A DNA stretch of 64,000 bases from Halogeometricum sp. S3BR5-2 (GTDB lineage: Archaea; Halobacteriota; Halobacteria; Halobacteriales; Haloferacaceae). Position 1 is the stretch's first letter. The number at the start of each line of letters is the position of its first letter. The stretch is taken from positions 62,001-126,000 of the forward strand of contig NZ_JAMQOQ010000002.1 of the NCBI RefSeq assembly GCF_031624635.1, written 5' to 3'. Under the pieces are notes generated by a model, which was not told the DNA's origin, searched no databases, and saw only the letters and a list, made by a program, of their open reading frames with translations. Of this stretch, positions 1 through 6,743 are shown piece by piece. A program made the position numbers and the translations under genes.

Positions 1-359
1 TCGACGCCGAGCGAACCATCGTCACGACGATGACGCTCTCGGGGATGGTCGCGGGCGTCGCGGGCGCGGTGTTCGCCATCATGATTCAGGGCTACTACAG
101 CGACCCCGCCGGCGTCGGGACGTACGGCTTCGACGCCATCGCGGTGAGTCTGCTCGCCGCGAACAACCCGCTGGGGGTCGTCCCCGCGAGTCTGCTGTTC
201 GGCGGTCTCGACTCCGCGGCGTCCTACATCAGCATCAACAGCGACGTCCCCGTCCAGTTGATCGACGGTATCGTCGGACTCGTCGTGCTGTTCGTCGCCG
301 CGCCGGAACTGTTCCGGATGGCCGCCGAACGAATCGGTCTCGGAGGTGCGGACCGATGA
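1..359 (+). CDS. Nucleoside-type ABC transporter permease, 3' part
   Basis: The reading frame is open from base 3 and its start lies before the window, so only about the last 118 codons are present. The visible part has hydrophobic helices and a segment with FDAIAVSLLAANNPLG followed by LLFGGL, typical of inner-membrane permeases of the BmpA/YufP nucleoside and simple-sugar ABC family. The stop overlaps the next permease start in an ATGA, so the two are co-transcribed and probably form a heterodimeric channel. The ATPase and substrate-binding lipoprotein of such systems would be expected upstream, outside the window. Substrate is inferred from the family only. Confidence 0.85.
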   Translation, partial: DAERTIVTTMTLSGMVAGVAGAVFAIMIQGYYSDPAGVGTYGFDAIAVSLLAANNPLGVVPASLLFGGLDSAASYISINSDVPVQLIDGIVGLVVLFVAAPELFRMAAERIGLGGADR

Positions 360-1411
360 GCGGTGCGACGCTCCGTACCGACGAACGGTCGCGGCTCCTC
401 GTCGGGACTGTCCTCGTCGTCGCCGCGCTGGCGGTCGTCTCCACGACGGTATTCGACCTGCCCGTCGGGGCTATCCTCACGGTCGGATTCGTCGAGAGAG
501 CGCTGCAAGCGGCCTCACCGATCGCTCTCGCGGCCGTCGGCGGACTCTACGCCGAGAAGAGCGGCGTGTTCAACATCGGACTGGAAGGGTTCATGATATT
601 CGGCGCGGTCGCCGCCGCGACGTTCACTTACCTCTTCGGCGGGGACGCACCGAGCCAGACCACCCTCTGGCTCGGCATCCTCGGAGCGACGTTCGTCTGT
701 GGCCTGCTTTCGGTCGCGTTCGCCGTGTTGCTCGTTCGATATCAGGCCAATCAGATCGTCGCGGGGCTCGCCGTCTGGTTCATCGGTCTCGGGTTCGGCC
801 CGTTCACCGCCGTCCTGCTGTGGGGCAACCGGAACAGTCCCGGGTTGACGAGCATGAGCAGCGTGACCGTCCCGGGACTGTCCGAAATCCCGATTCTCGG
901 CCGCGTCCTGTTCGACACGTCGCCGCTGGTGTGGCTGGCCGGCGCCCTCGCCGTCGCCGCGTGGGTCGTCCTCTTCCGCACGAAGTACGGGTACTGGGTA
1001 CAGGCCGCGGGCGAGAACCCGGAGGCGCTCGACACGGCCGGCATCGACGTCACCCGCATCCGCTACGCGGCCGTCATCTTCTCCGGCGTGATGGCCGGAC
1101 TCGGCGGAGCCGTGCTGATGGCGCACGCCGGGTCGTTCACCGGAACCGGCGACACGATGGTCAACGGCCGCGGGTGGATCGCCATCGTGGCCTACCTGTT
1201 CGGGAACTACAACCCTATCGGCGCGGCGCTCGCGGCGCTCCTGTTCGGCGGTCTCGACATGCTCCAGATTCAGTTCCAGACGGCGGGCATCGAACTCCCG
1301 AACCGACTCGTCAACCTGTTCCCGTACGTGGCCGTCATCGTCGTCCTCACCGTCTGGGGGTCGACGCGAATGCCGTCGTCCGTCGGCGAACACTACGAAA
1401 GCGAGGAGTGA
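356..1411 (+). CDS. Nucleoside-type ABC transporter permease (YufQ-like)
   Basis: A 351-residue integral membrane protein. After a first membrane helix it carries the segment ALAAVGGLYAEKSGVFNIGLEG, characteristic of the YufQ/NupQ-like branch of nucleoside ABC permeases. An LFGGLDMLQIQ segment near residue 300 mirrors the LLFGGL of the preceding permease. About nine to ten membrane helices are visible by hydrophobicity. The start ATG overlaps the stop of the upstream permease (ATGA), which fixes the start and indicates translational coupling. It probably forms the translocation pore with the preceding subunit; guanosine or other nucleosides are the likely cargo, by family only. Confidence 0.88.
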   Translation: MSGATLRTDERSRLLVGTVLVVAALAVVSTTVFDLPVGAILTVGFVERALQAASPIALAAVGGLYAEKSGVFNIGLEGFMIFGAVAAATFTYLFGGDAPSQTTLWLGILGATFVCGLLSVAFAVLLVRYQANQIVAGLAVWFIGLGFGPFTAVLLWGNRNSPGLTSMSSVTVPGLSEIPILGRVLFDTSPLVWLAGALAVAAWVVLFRTKYGYWVQAAGENPEALDTAGIDVTRIRYAAVIFSGVMAGLGGAVLMAHAGSFTGTGDTMVNGRGWIAIVAYLFGNYNPIGAALAALLFGGLDMLQIQFQTAGIELPNRLVNLFPYVAVIVVLTVWGSTRMPSSVGEHYESEE

Positions 1412-1496
1412 GCGGCCGAGACTCGCCGGAGCCGTTTCCTCCGCGGTTCGACGCCTCTCCTCGTTCGCTCGCCGGTGACCCCCAGTTCGCGTCGTC

Positions 1497-2111
1497 TCAC
1501 CCGTCGTCGCCGTCCCGGAGGCGGTTGCCGAAGAAGCCGACCAGTCCGTCGACGCGGCCGGTTCCGTAGAGCGCGACGAGTATCGCGCCGACGCCGTTGA
1601 ACATCAAGTCGGTGACGATGTCGTCGATGCCGTAGACGGTGACGAGACCGCCGAGGGCGAACTCCAGCACTTCCCAGAAGACCCCCGCCGCGAGGACGAA
1701 CACGACGATGAACACCGTTCTGAACTCGGAGGGGACCTCGATGTCGGCCGAGTGGAGTTCCAACGCCCGGAACGCCGCGTAGCCGAGTCCGGCGACGACC
1801 GTCGCCGAGAGCGTGTGCGTTATCTCGTCGTACCACTGGTACCTGTCGTAGAACCCGAGGAAGCCGACGACGTGGAGGAGCATCGAGAGCGTGACCCAGA
1901 CGACGAGGCCGGCGTCCATCCGGTAGCCGTACTCGCGGCGGAGCAGCGCCGGCAGGAACGTCACCCCGAGTCCGACGGCCCCCGACGCGACGAGCGGCGC
2001 TCGCAGGGTCGCGAGACCGTAACCGAACAGTCCCGCGAGGACGGCCTGCAGAACCCGCACGAGGGCTCGCTCGTGGGATTCGGACAGTCCCAGCGCGCCG
2101 CCGAGAGTCAC
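1497..2111 (-). CDS. Membrane protein, DUF2238/YjdF-like
   Basis: A 204-residue protein with about six hydrophobic segments. The pattern YDRYQWYDEITH around residue 90 and a later WEVLEFALGG...DIVTDLMFNGVGA stretch resemble the YjdF/DUF2238 family of membrane proteins, whose function is not established. The start is a GTG within a GTGA overlap with the stop of the upstream gene on the same strand, which decides the start and shows translational coupling. Both products are small multi-helix membrane proteins and may work together. No enzymatic motif is visible beyond the conserved acidic residues. Confidence 0.75.
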   Translation of the reverse strand: MTLGGALGLSESHERALVRVLQAVLAGLFGYGLATLRAPLVASGAVGLGVTFLPALLRREYGYRMDAGLVVWVTLSMLLHVVGFLGFYDRYQWYDEITHTLSATVVAGLGYAAFRALELHSADIEVPSEFRTVFIVVFVLAAGVFWEVLEFALGGLVTVYGIDDIVTDLMFNGVGAILVALYGTGRVDGLVGFFGNRLRDGDDG

Positions 2112-2695
2112 GACGTCTCCCCCTGGTCCGCCGACTCGCCGACGGCGCCGACCGGTTCGTACCGCGCGAAGTACAACTCGCAGAGGGCGCCCAGAACGGC
2201 CCCGACGACGGTGACGGCGACGATATCTCGCTGGAGCTCGGTCTGCGTGCTCAGGAACGCGCTCCCGAGCCACCGGTCGGAGTAGAACTGGGCGACGACC
2301 CACACCGCTTGCAGCGCCATCGTGGTCAGGACGCCGAAGACGACGGCGAACCGGCGACTCAGTTCGACCGCGGTGAACACGTCGAGTTCGACGACGAGGG
2401 CGAGCGCGAGCGTTGCGAGGGCGAGGTGGCCCGCGATTTCGCTCTGGAACCCCGTCTCTCTGGCGACCACTGCGACGGCGGCGACCACCGGGAGCGGCCA
2501 CGAGACCATCGCCGTCCACTCGCGGGTCGCGAGCGCAGGAACGGCGAGGACGGCCGCGATGACCAGCGAGAAGACGCCCCAGAGTGCCGCGCCGGCGACG
2601 AGGTTCTCGACGCCGCCCGACGCGACGACTCCCGTTGCTACCCATGCGATAGCGGCGTTCGTCCGTCGACCGCGAACGAGTCGATGAAGCGACAT
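2108..2695 (-). CDS. Multi-helix membrane protein of unknown function
   Basis: A 195-residue hydrophobic protein with about six predicted membrane segments and a short acidic C-terminus. The ATG at 2695 is preferred over further-upstream starts because the upstream 45 codons are Arg/Pro-rich and unlike haloarchaeal protein. The C-terminal end (DIVAVTVVGAVLGALCELYF) loosely resembles the end of the downstream partner, so the two may be distant paralogues. The stop overlaps the GTG of the downstream gene by four bases. No function can be assigned. Confidence 0.7.
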   Translation of the reverse strand: MSLHRLVRGRRTNAAIAWVATGVVASGGVENLVAGAALWGVFSLVIAAVLAVPALATREWTAMVSWPLPVVAAVAVVARETGFQSEIAGHLALATLALALVVELDVFTAVELSRRFAVVFGVLTTMALQAVWVVAQFYSDRWLGSAFLSTQTELQRDIVAVTVVGAVLGALCELYFARYEPVGAVGESADQGETS

Positions 2696-2866
2696 CGTGT
2701 CACGTTCGTCCGCCGTTCCTCGAAGGCGTGACCGCGGCGACCGGCGACGAACGGGCCGGTCTCTGGGTCTCCCCCGCTCGAACGGAGGGACCCGACCGCG
2801 GACGCGGGGCCGAATATTCGCCGCCCCCACGAGCGACGCCCGCTCGGAGACGCGAGGGTCCGCCGG

Positions 2867-3391
2867 CTATTCCTCGTCCTCGTCCTCGTCCTCTTCGTCT
2901 TCGTCGTCGTCGCCGTCGCTTCGCTCGTCCGCCTCCGACGACTCGGCGAACCGGTCTTCCCCCTCGCCGGTCGCCTCTCCGTCCCCATTCTCGTTCTCGT
3001 CTTCCTCGTCGTCCTCGTCCGTTCGTCTGGCCTCCACTTCGACCTCGGATTCGACCTCGAGTTCGTTCTCTCCGGTCCGCTCCAGTTCCGTCTCCGCTTC
3101 GACCTCCACTTCTACGCCTTCGCCCGTCTCGATTTCTACCTCGGTTTCGACCTCCGTCTCCTCTTCTCGGCCGTCCGCCCCGTCGACGGCCGGAACCGAC
3201 GCTCCGGACCCCGCGGAGCGAGTGGCGAAGTACGCCAGCGCGGCGCCCCCTCCGACGAGGAGGGCCGTGCGCGCGAGGCCGCACTTGGACGACTCGTCCG
3301 ACTCGACGGACTGCGCGTTCGTCGCCGGGGCCGACTGTTCGTCGGTTCCCGCTCCGGTTTCCTCGCCGCGGAAGAGCGCTTTCAGACTCAT
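2867..3391 (-). CDS. Single-pass protein with long Glu/Val/Thr-rich tail
   Basis: A 174-residue protein. Residues 1-35 are hydrophilic, a short membrane segment (ARTALLVGGGAALAYFATRS) follows at about 40-60, and the rest is an acidic low-complexity region. There, alternating Glu-Val and Glu-Thr steps (VEVEVEAETELE) give way to a pure Asp/Glu end. The alternating E-x pattern suggests an extended or beta-like solvent-exposed stretch, not a folded enzyme. The N-terminus MSLKALFRGEE recalls small haloarchaeal membrane proteins of unknown role. ATG 3391 was chosen because it begins this segment. It is transcribed away from the lower-G+C patch to its right. No function can be assigned. Confidence 0.6.
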   Translation of the reverse strand: MSLKALFRGEETGAGTDEQSAPATNAQSVESDESSKCGLARTALLVGGGAALAYFATRSAGSGASVPAVDGADGREEETEVETEVEIETGEGVEVEVEAETELERTGENELEVESEVEVEARRTDEDDEEDENENGDGEATGEGEDRFAESSEADERSDGDDDEDEEDEDEDEE

Positions 3392-3537
3392 GACATTCCC
3401 CGTTGTGCTCGCCCGAGGAAGTGCGTTTGGGCCTCGTCGGGTGGCGTCTCCGCTCTCGTGGGTCGAACGGGGACACTCACTCGACGGGGATTCGGTACCG
3501 CCGAGACGGATTTCGCTCGCACGTACATCCCACAAAA

Positions 3538-3551
3538 CGGACCCGATGGGA
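3538..3551 (+). repeat. Left copy of tRNA-Arg 3'-end sequence (candidate att)
   Basis: The sequence cggacccgatggga matches the complement of the tRNA-Arg 3' end (cggacccgacggga, 5385-5398) with one mismatch, and lies where base composition changes. The ATG of the following winged-helix fragment is inside it. A chance match cannot be excluded at this length. Confidence 0.45.
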
Positions 3552-3767
3552 GTCACGCGAGCGTCAGCGACGGACAGGTTTGCCCGCAAATTACTCGAAG
3601 TTCCGTACTTCACAGCGAACGACATCGTGCGAGAACTCGACGTATCACGCGGGACGGCGTACAACGCCATCGAGAACCTCGAAGATGCTGGCCTCATCGA
3701 GGGAGTCACCGGGGCGGAGTGGGGCCAAGAGTACAAGGCAGTGGAAGTGTTCGACGTGTTCGAGTAG
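3546..3767 (+). pseudogene. Winged-helix fragment resembling the C-terminus of Fic proteins
   Basis: A 73-residue product if read from ATG 3546. It contains one helix-turn-helix: YFTANDIVRELDVSRGTAYN, followed by a recognition helix and the end EYKAVEVFDVFE. This matches the C-terminal winged-helix domain found after the catalytic Fic (AMPylase) domain in many archaeal and bacterial Fic proteins, as I recall the family. The catalytic HPFxxGNGR part is absent upstream. The reading frame begins inside the left tRNA-like repeat, so the gene appears cut at the element boundary. It could alternatively be a stand-alone small DNA-binding protein that controls the downstream lipoprotein promoter. Confidence 0.55.
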
Positions 3768-3785
3768 ACCGATTCGGCGCGAAGG

Positions 3786-3819
3786 TTTAAGTCATAAACC
3801 GGGACCATCCCGGTTTATG
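3786..3819 (+). promoter_or_regulatory. Leaderless promoter with 12-bp-arm palindrome reaching into the start codon
   Basis: A perfect inverted repeat, arms cataaaccggga (3793-3804) and tcccggtttatg (3808-3819) with a 3-base centre, lies between the TATA-like tttaa at 3786-3790 and the lipoprotein ATG, which forms the end of the right arm. Spacing from the TATA-like box to the ATG is about 27-30 bases, as in leaderless haloarchaeal transcripts. The palindrome is placed to act as a repressor operator, or as a hairpin that sequesters the start codon if any leader is made. Confidence 0.6.
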
Positions 3820-5151
3820 CACCGTCGAACGTTCCTCACCTCGCTCGCACTCGCATCGACTGCTGGTTGTACGACGACGAAGTCTGACTCGGCCGTTGCA
3901 TCGTCTGGGGAGGACACGTCTCGTCCCTCCGAGACGACGACTGCGACGAGTGGACCAGTACAACGCTCGGTCGGAGAGTCGTACTCACGGCCCGACGGTG
4001 CTACCATTGCGGTTGCATCCGCTCGGTTCACCGGCGCAGCGCGGCTGGACGATGGAACCACAATTACTCCAGAGCAGGGTAACGCTTTGATCTTAGCTGA
4101 CGTCCGGGCAGCGAATACGGATGAATCGGTCGTCGACCTCCCTTCTCGTGACTCTCTGGCACTTATCACCGGTGGGAGCCAGTACCGGCCTCTCAGACCG
4201 AAGGGGAAACCGGGTGGGGAACCGACGCTGTCGTTCCCGCTCGGTGGAGCGCTTTACGAGACAGTCGAAGACGCCCATCCTAACGTCACCGCGCGGGGCT
4301 GGGTTTTCTTCGAGGCCCCGGCTGACTCGACGGAGTTCCGTATTTCGCTCTCCGATTCACAGTCGTCGACCTTGGAAGCGTATTGGGATGGAACGGTCGA
4401 CCCGAGTTCGCTTCCAGACGTGGAACTCACGTCTCTCGACGTTCCGGAAGAACAGATCAACGGTGATCCAATACAGCTCTCGGTGTCCGTGACGAACACC
4501 GGCGGGAGTGCTGGATTGTTCAACCAGCGGTTCTCTATCGTACGAAGCAACGAACCGAATACACCGGGCGGCACACTTGATGCGACAGTTGAGCCTGGCG
4601 AAACAGTAACAATCGAAAAGACGCTTCCGGCACAAGGGGTTCAAGACGTGACGGTCGCAGTACCTCCCGCGTTCGAGAAAACGACTCACGTCGTTCCCAC
4701 GAAGGCACAGTTTGGAAGCTCTCACGAGCTACCGAATGGTGTCCAACTTCGGGTAAGCAAACCGACCGTCAGTGATACGGTTTGGGTCGACCAAAACGGA
4801 GGTGGATCTGAGATCTACTCGATCGACAGGCGCTCGTTCGCTGTCTTCGAGATAACCGCGTGGAACCCGACGGAGTCGACTATCTCGGAGCCTGACGAGG
4901 ACTGGTTCGAGGTCGAAGGGAACGGGTTTGTCGATTCGAATTCGAATCGTGGATTTGCACGTGGACTGCGCGAACCAATCGAGATGCCATACTTCCGTGG
5001 TTCACGTGAGCTCACCCCCGGAGAAACGACGAATGGTGTCCTCTACTTCGACGTTCCGAAGAACACGAGTGTTGGCGAGATCGCCTGTCGAGTGAAATGG
5101 CCTGTGACCGAACGTACGAACCAGGTCTGTGAATGGAAGGTGGGTGAATAA
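3817..5151 (+). CDS. Tat-exported lipoprotein with CARDB-like domain
   Basis: A 444-residue predicted lipoprotein. The N-terminus has the twin-arginine motif HRRTFLTSLALAS followed by the lipobox TAGC, so the mature protein should be lipid-anchored at Cys 20 on the outer face. A Ser/Thr-rich linker follows. Next comes a segment with a conserved DVRAANTDESVVDL strand resembling DUF4352-type beta domains. A central CARDB-like beta-sandwich (SVSVTNTGGSAG...VTIEKTLP) follows, and a second DUF4352-like region with a DVPKNTS end closes the protein. G+C is clearly lower than in neighbouring genes. It lies in the putative integrated remnant, so transfer is likely. Function is unknown. Confidence 0.75.
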   Translation: MHRRTFLTSLALASTAGCTTTKSDSAVASSGEDTSRPSETTTATSGPVQRSVGESYSRPDGATIAVASARFTGAARLDDGTTITPEQGNALILADVRAANTDESVVDLPSRDSLALITGGSQYRPLRPKGKPGGEPTLSFPLGGALYETVEDAHPNVTARGWVFFEAPADSTEFRISLSDSQSSTLEAYWDGTVDPSSLPDVELTSLDVPEEQINGDPIQLSVSVTNTGGSAGLFNQRFSIVRSNEPNTPGGTLDATVEPGETVTIEKTLPAQGVQDVTVAVPPAFEKTTHVVPTKAQFGSSHELPNGVQLRVSKPTVSDTVWVDQNGGGSEIYSIDRRSFAVFEITAWNPTESTISEPDEDWFEVEGNGFVDSNSNRGFARGLREPIEMPYFRGSRELTPGETTNGVLYFDVPKNTSVGEIACRVKWPVTERTNQVCEWKVGE

Positions 5152-5277
5152 TCCAGACACACAGTTGCGTCCCCCGGAACTCACGATGGAATCGGTGGAG
5201 AGTGAAGCGAACGAAATCCCCACGAGTTCGTCACGCGTTCATCTCGAGTCGCCGTAGTCTGTCGATTAGAAGCGGAA

Positions 5278-5300
5278 CGGACCCGACGGGATTGAACCAC
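5278..5300 (+). repeat. Partial duplicate of the tRNA-Arg 3' end
   Basis: Bases 5278-5293 (cggacccgacgggatt) are identical to the complement of the tRNA-Arg 3' end at 5385-5400. The match resumes as gaacc after loss of one T. The copy covers the acceptor strand and T-arm, the usual core of tRNA-directed integration, and sits 107 bases from the intact gene. Confidence 0.75.
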
Positions 5301-5337
5301 GGTCGCTCGCTTCGCTCGCTCCCCGATTCAAATCCCG
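5287..5337. repeat. Inverted T-arm sequence forming a hairpin
   Basis: The arm cgggatt (5287-5293) pairs with aatcccg (5331-5337). The right side (gattcaaatcccg) is itself a T-arm sequence in the opposite orientation to the left copy. The loop contains the repetitive gctcgcttcgctcgct. This indicates that tRNA-derived fragments were duplicated in both orientations here. Confidence 0.5.
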
Positions 5338-5384
5338 CGGCTGTCGCTGATTCGTTCTCCACTTCGTTCCGAACAGAATCGTAG

Positions 5385-5457
5385 CGGACCCGACGGGATT
5401 TGAACCCGCGACATCTTGGTCCGGAACCAAGCACTCTGTCCACTGAGCTACGGGCCC
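5385..5457 (-). tRNA. tRNA-Arg (anticodon CCG)
   Basis: A 73-base cloverleaf without encoded CCA or intron. The acceptor strand GGGCCCG pairs with CGGGTCC (one G-U), followed by discriminator G. The D-stem is GCTC/GAGT. The anticodon stem CTTGG/CCAAG encloses the loop TTCCGGA, giving anticodon CCG, which reads CGG. The T-arm is GCGGG-TTCAAAT-CCCGT. A TATA-like cgttatac on the transcribed strand (about 5484-5490) lies some 27-30 bases before the 5' end. Partial copies of its 3' end lie downstream, suggesting use as an integration site. Confidence 0.97.
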
Positions 5458-5538
5458 TCGGAGTGAGTTACCGGCCGCCGGCGTATAACGATTGTGAACC
5501 GTTCGGACCCACTCGACGCGCCGCCGAGCGGTCTCCGT

Positions 5539-6537
5539 TCAGGGGGTCCACTGCACGGCGTGCTGTTCCTGGTCGTCGGTGCCGCTCTGTCCGACGACGA
5601 CGCCGCTGGCGTTTACGGCCGAGGCCCGACTCCGACCGATTCCGTCCGCCCGGAGCGTCCCGAGGTCGCTCAGTCGGCCGTCGGCCCAGTAGCACGCGTG
5701 CCCGACGCCCGCGTCGACCTGGCTCTCGCCGACGACCACGTCGCAGGCGACGTCGTACGCGTCGCTGTAGCCCGAGTTGTCGGCGCGGAACGTCCCGAGT
5801 TCGACGCGTTCGCCGTCGGTCCACATCGTCGCCGTCCGCGAGGCGAACTCCGCCGACCGCAGACTCCGCCCTACGACCGTCGTCGGGGTGGCGCCGAACG
5901 CTGCGCTCGCGTCGTCGCCGTCGAGTGCTCCGAGGTCGGTCATCCCTCCCCGCTCGGTCCACCGGAAGGCGTGGACGGGGCCGTCGTCCGTCTCGCTGTA
6001 CCCGACGACGCTCCCGTCGTCGACCGCCGCCGTGGCGGCGCTCCGACCCTCGCCGTCCGAGCGGAGCGTCCCGAGTCCGTGCATTCCCTCGGTCTCCGTC
6101 CAGCGGAACGCACGGACGACGTCGCCGTCGGCGGCGGCGTGTCCCACGACGGTCCCGCGGTTGTCGACTCCGTGCGCGCGGCTGCTCGTCGGTCCGTCCC
6201 CGAGGGACCCGAGAGGTTCGACCGTTTCGTCGTCGACCCAGCGTACCGCCCGCCACTCCCAGTCGTCGTCCTGCGCGCTCCCGACGGCGGTGCCGCGGGC
6301 GTCGACGGCGGTCGCCTCGCTGTTGCCCCGCCCGTCGGAACGGAGCGCCGGCAAGGGCGTGGGTACGGGCGTCTCGTCCGGGTCCCGGTCCGCTTCGGCC
6401 GCCCAGCGGACCGCCCGCGTGAAGACCGCCCCCTCGACCCGACCCTCGCTCGACCCGACGACGGTTCCGCGTTCGTTCAGGTCGGCCGCGTCGCTGATCT
6501 CTCCGCCCTCCAGCGTTCCGAGGTCTACGAGGTCCAC
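5539..6537 (-). CDS. HAF-repeat protein
   Basis: A 332-residue protein made of about seven copies of a roughly 45-residue repeat. Each has a core of the type GTVVGxSxxDDxxxHAFRWT followed by GMxDLGTL, the signature of HAF-repeat proteins, which are thought to form extracellular beta-propellers. The GTG at 6537 was chosen because the product then begins directly with the first repeat (VDLVDLGTLEGG). The frame stays open further upstream to about 6693, so a longer N-terminus is possible. No clear signal peptide is seen with either start. Function is unknown. An upstream promoter points to an out-of-frame ATG (see findings). Confidence 0.7.
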   Translation of the reverse strand: MDLVDLGTLEGGEISDAADLNERGTVVGSSEGRVEGAVFTRAVRWAAEADRDPDETPVPTPLPALRSDGRGNSEATAVDARGTAVGSAQDDDWEWRAVRWVDDETVEPLGSLGDGPTSSRAHGVDNRGTVVGHAAADGDVVRAFRWTETEGMHGLGTLRSDGEGRSAATAAVDDGSVVGYSETDDGPVHAFRWTERGGMTDLGALDGDDASAAFGATPTTVVGRSLRSAEFASRTATMWTDGERVELGTFRADNSGYSDAYDVACDVVVGESQVDAGVGHACYWADGRLSDLGTLRADGIGRSRASAVNASGVVVGQSGTDDQEQHAVQWTP

Positions 6538-6743
6538 CGTGACTCCCGTCTCGTCTTCGGGGCGTCGCTCGGACGTTCCGACCGACTCGACTGGCGTTCG
6601 ACTCGTCCGCGTGGGTCTCCGCTCATCTCGATAGTGAACTCCGTGCGCGCATATAACGATTGAGAATCTCACGCACGGACGACCGTACAGCACCCCTGAA
6701 AAAGAACTTTCCCAGAGAGGAGTCTTCTGGAGAGAGTACGTAT

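Larger units (their letters stand above)
3538..5398. mobile_element. Probable remnant of an element integrated at tRNA-Arg(CCG)
   Basis: The stretch is bounded by cggacccgatggga (3538-3551) and copies of the tRNA-Arg 3' end (5278 onward, and the intact gene from 5385), matching at 13 of 14 bases on the left. Inside it, G+C falls to roughly 52-53% in sampled lines, against about 70-77% in flanking genes, and codon use is relaxed. Contents are a truncated Fic-type winged-helix domain and a Tat lipoprotein. No integrase gene is visible, so this would be a decayed or deleted element. Target-site logic (3' end of a tRNA gene) is established for archaeal tyrosine integrases; its application here is inference. 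Confidence 0.5.

Noticed and set aside
346-1569. A long frame on the plus strand overlapping the nucleoside permease, rich in Arg and Pro
   Set aside because: It is the shadow of the permease in another frame; Arg-rich, low-complexity sequence without haloarchaeal acid bias.
2867-3391. Tandem-repeat or slippage artefact in the Asp/Glu-coding tail
   Set aside because: The repeat codons are mixed (gtcctc, gtcttc, gtcgtc) without long exact repetition, so slippage-type error is not indicated.
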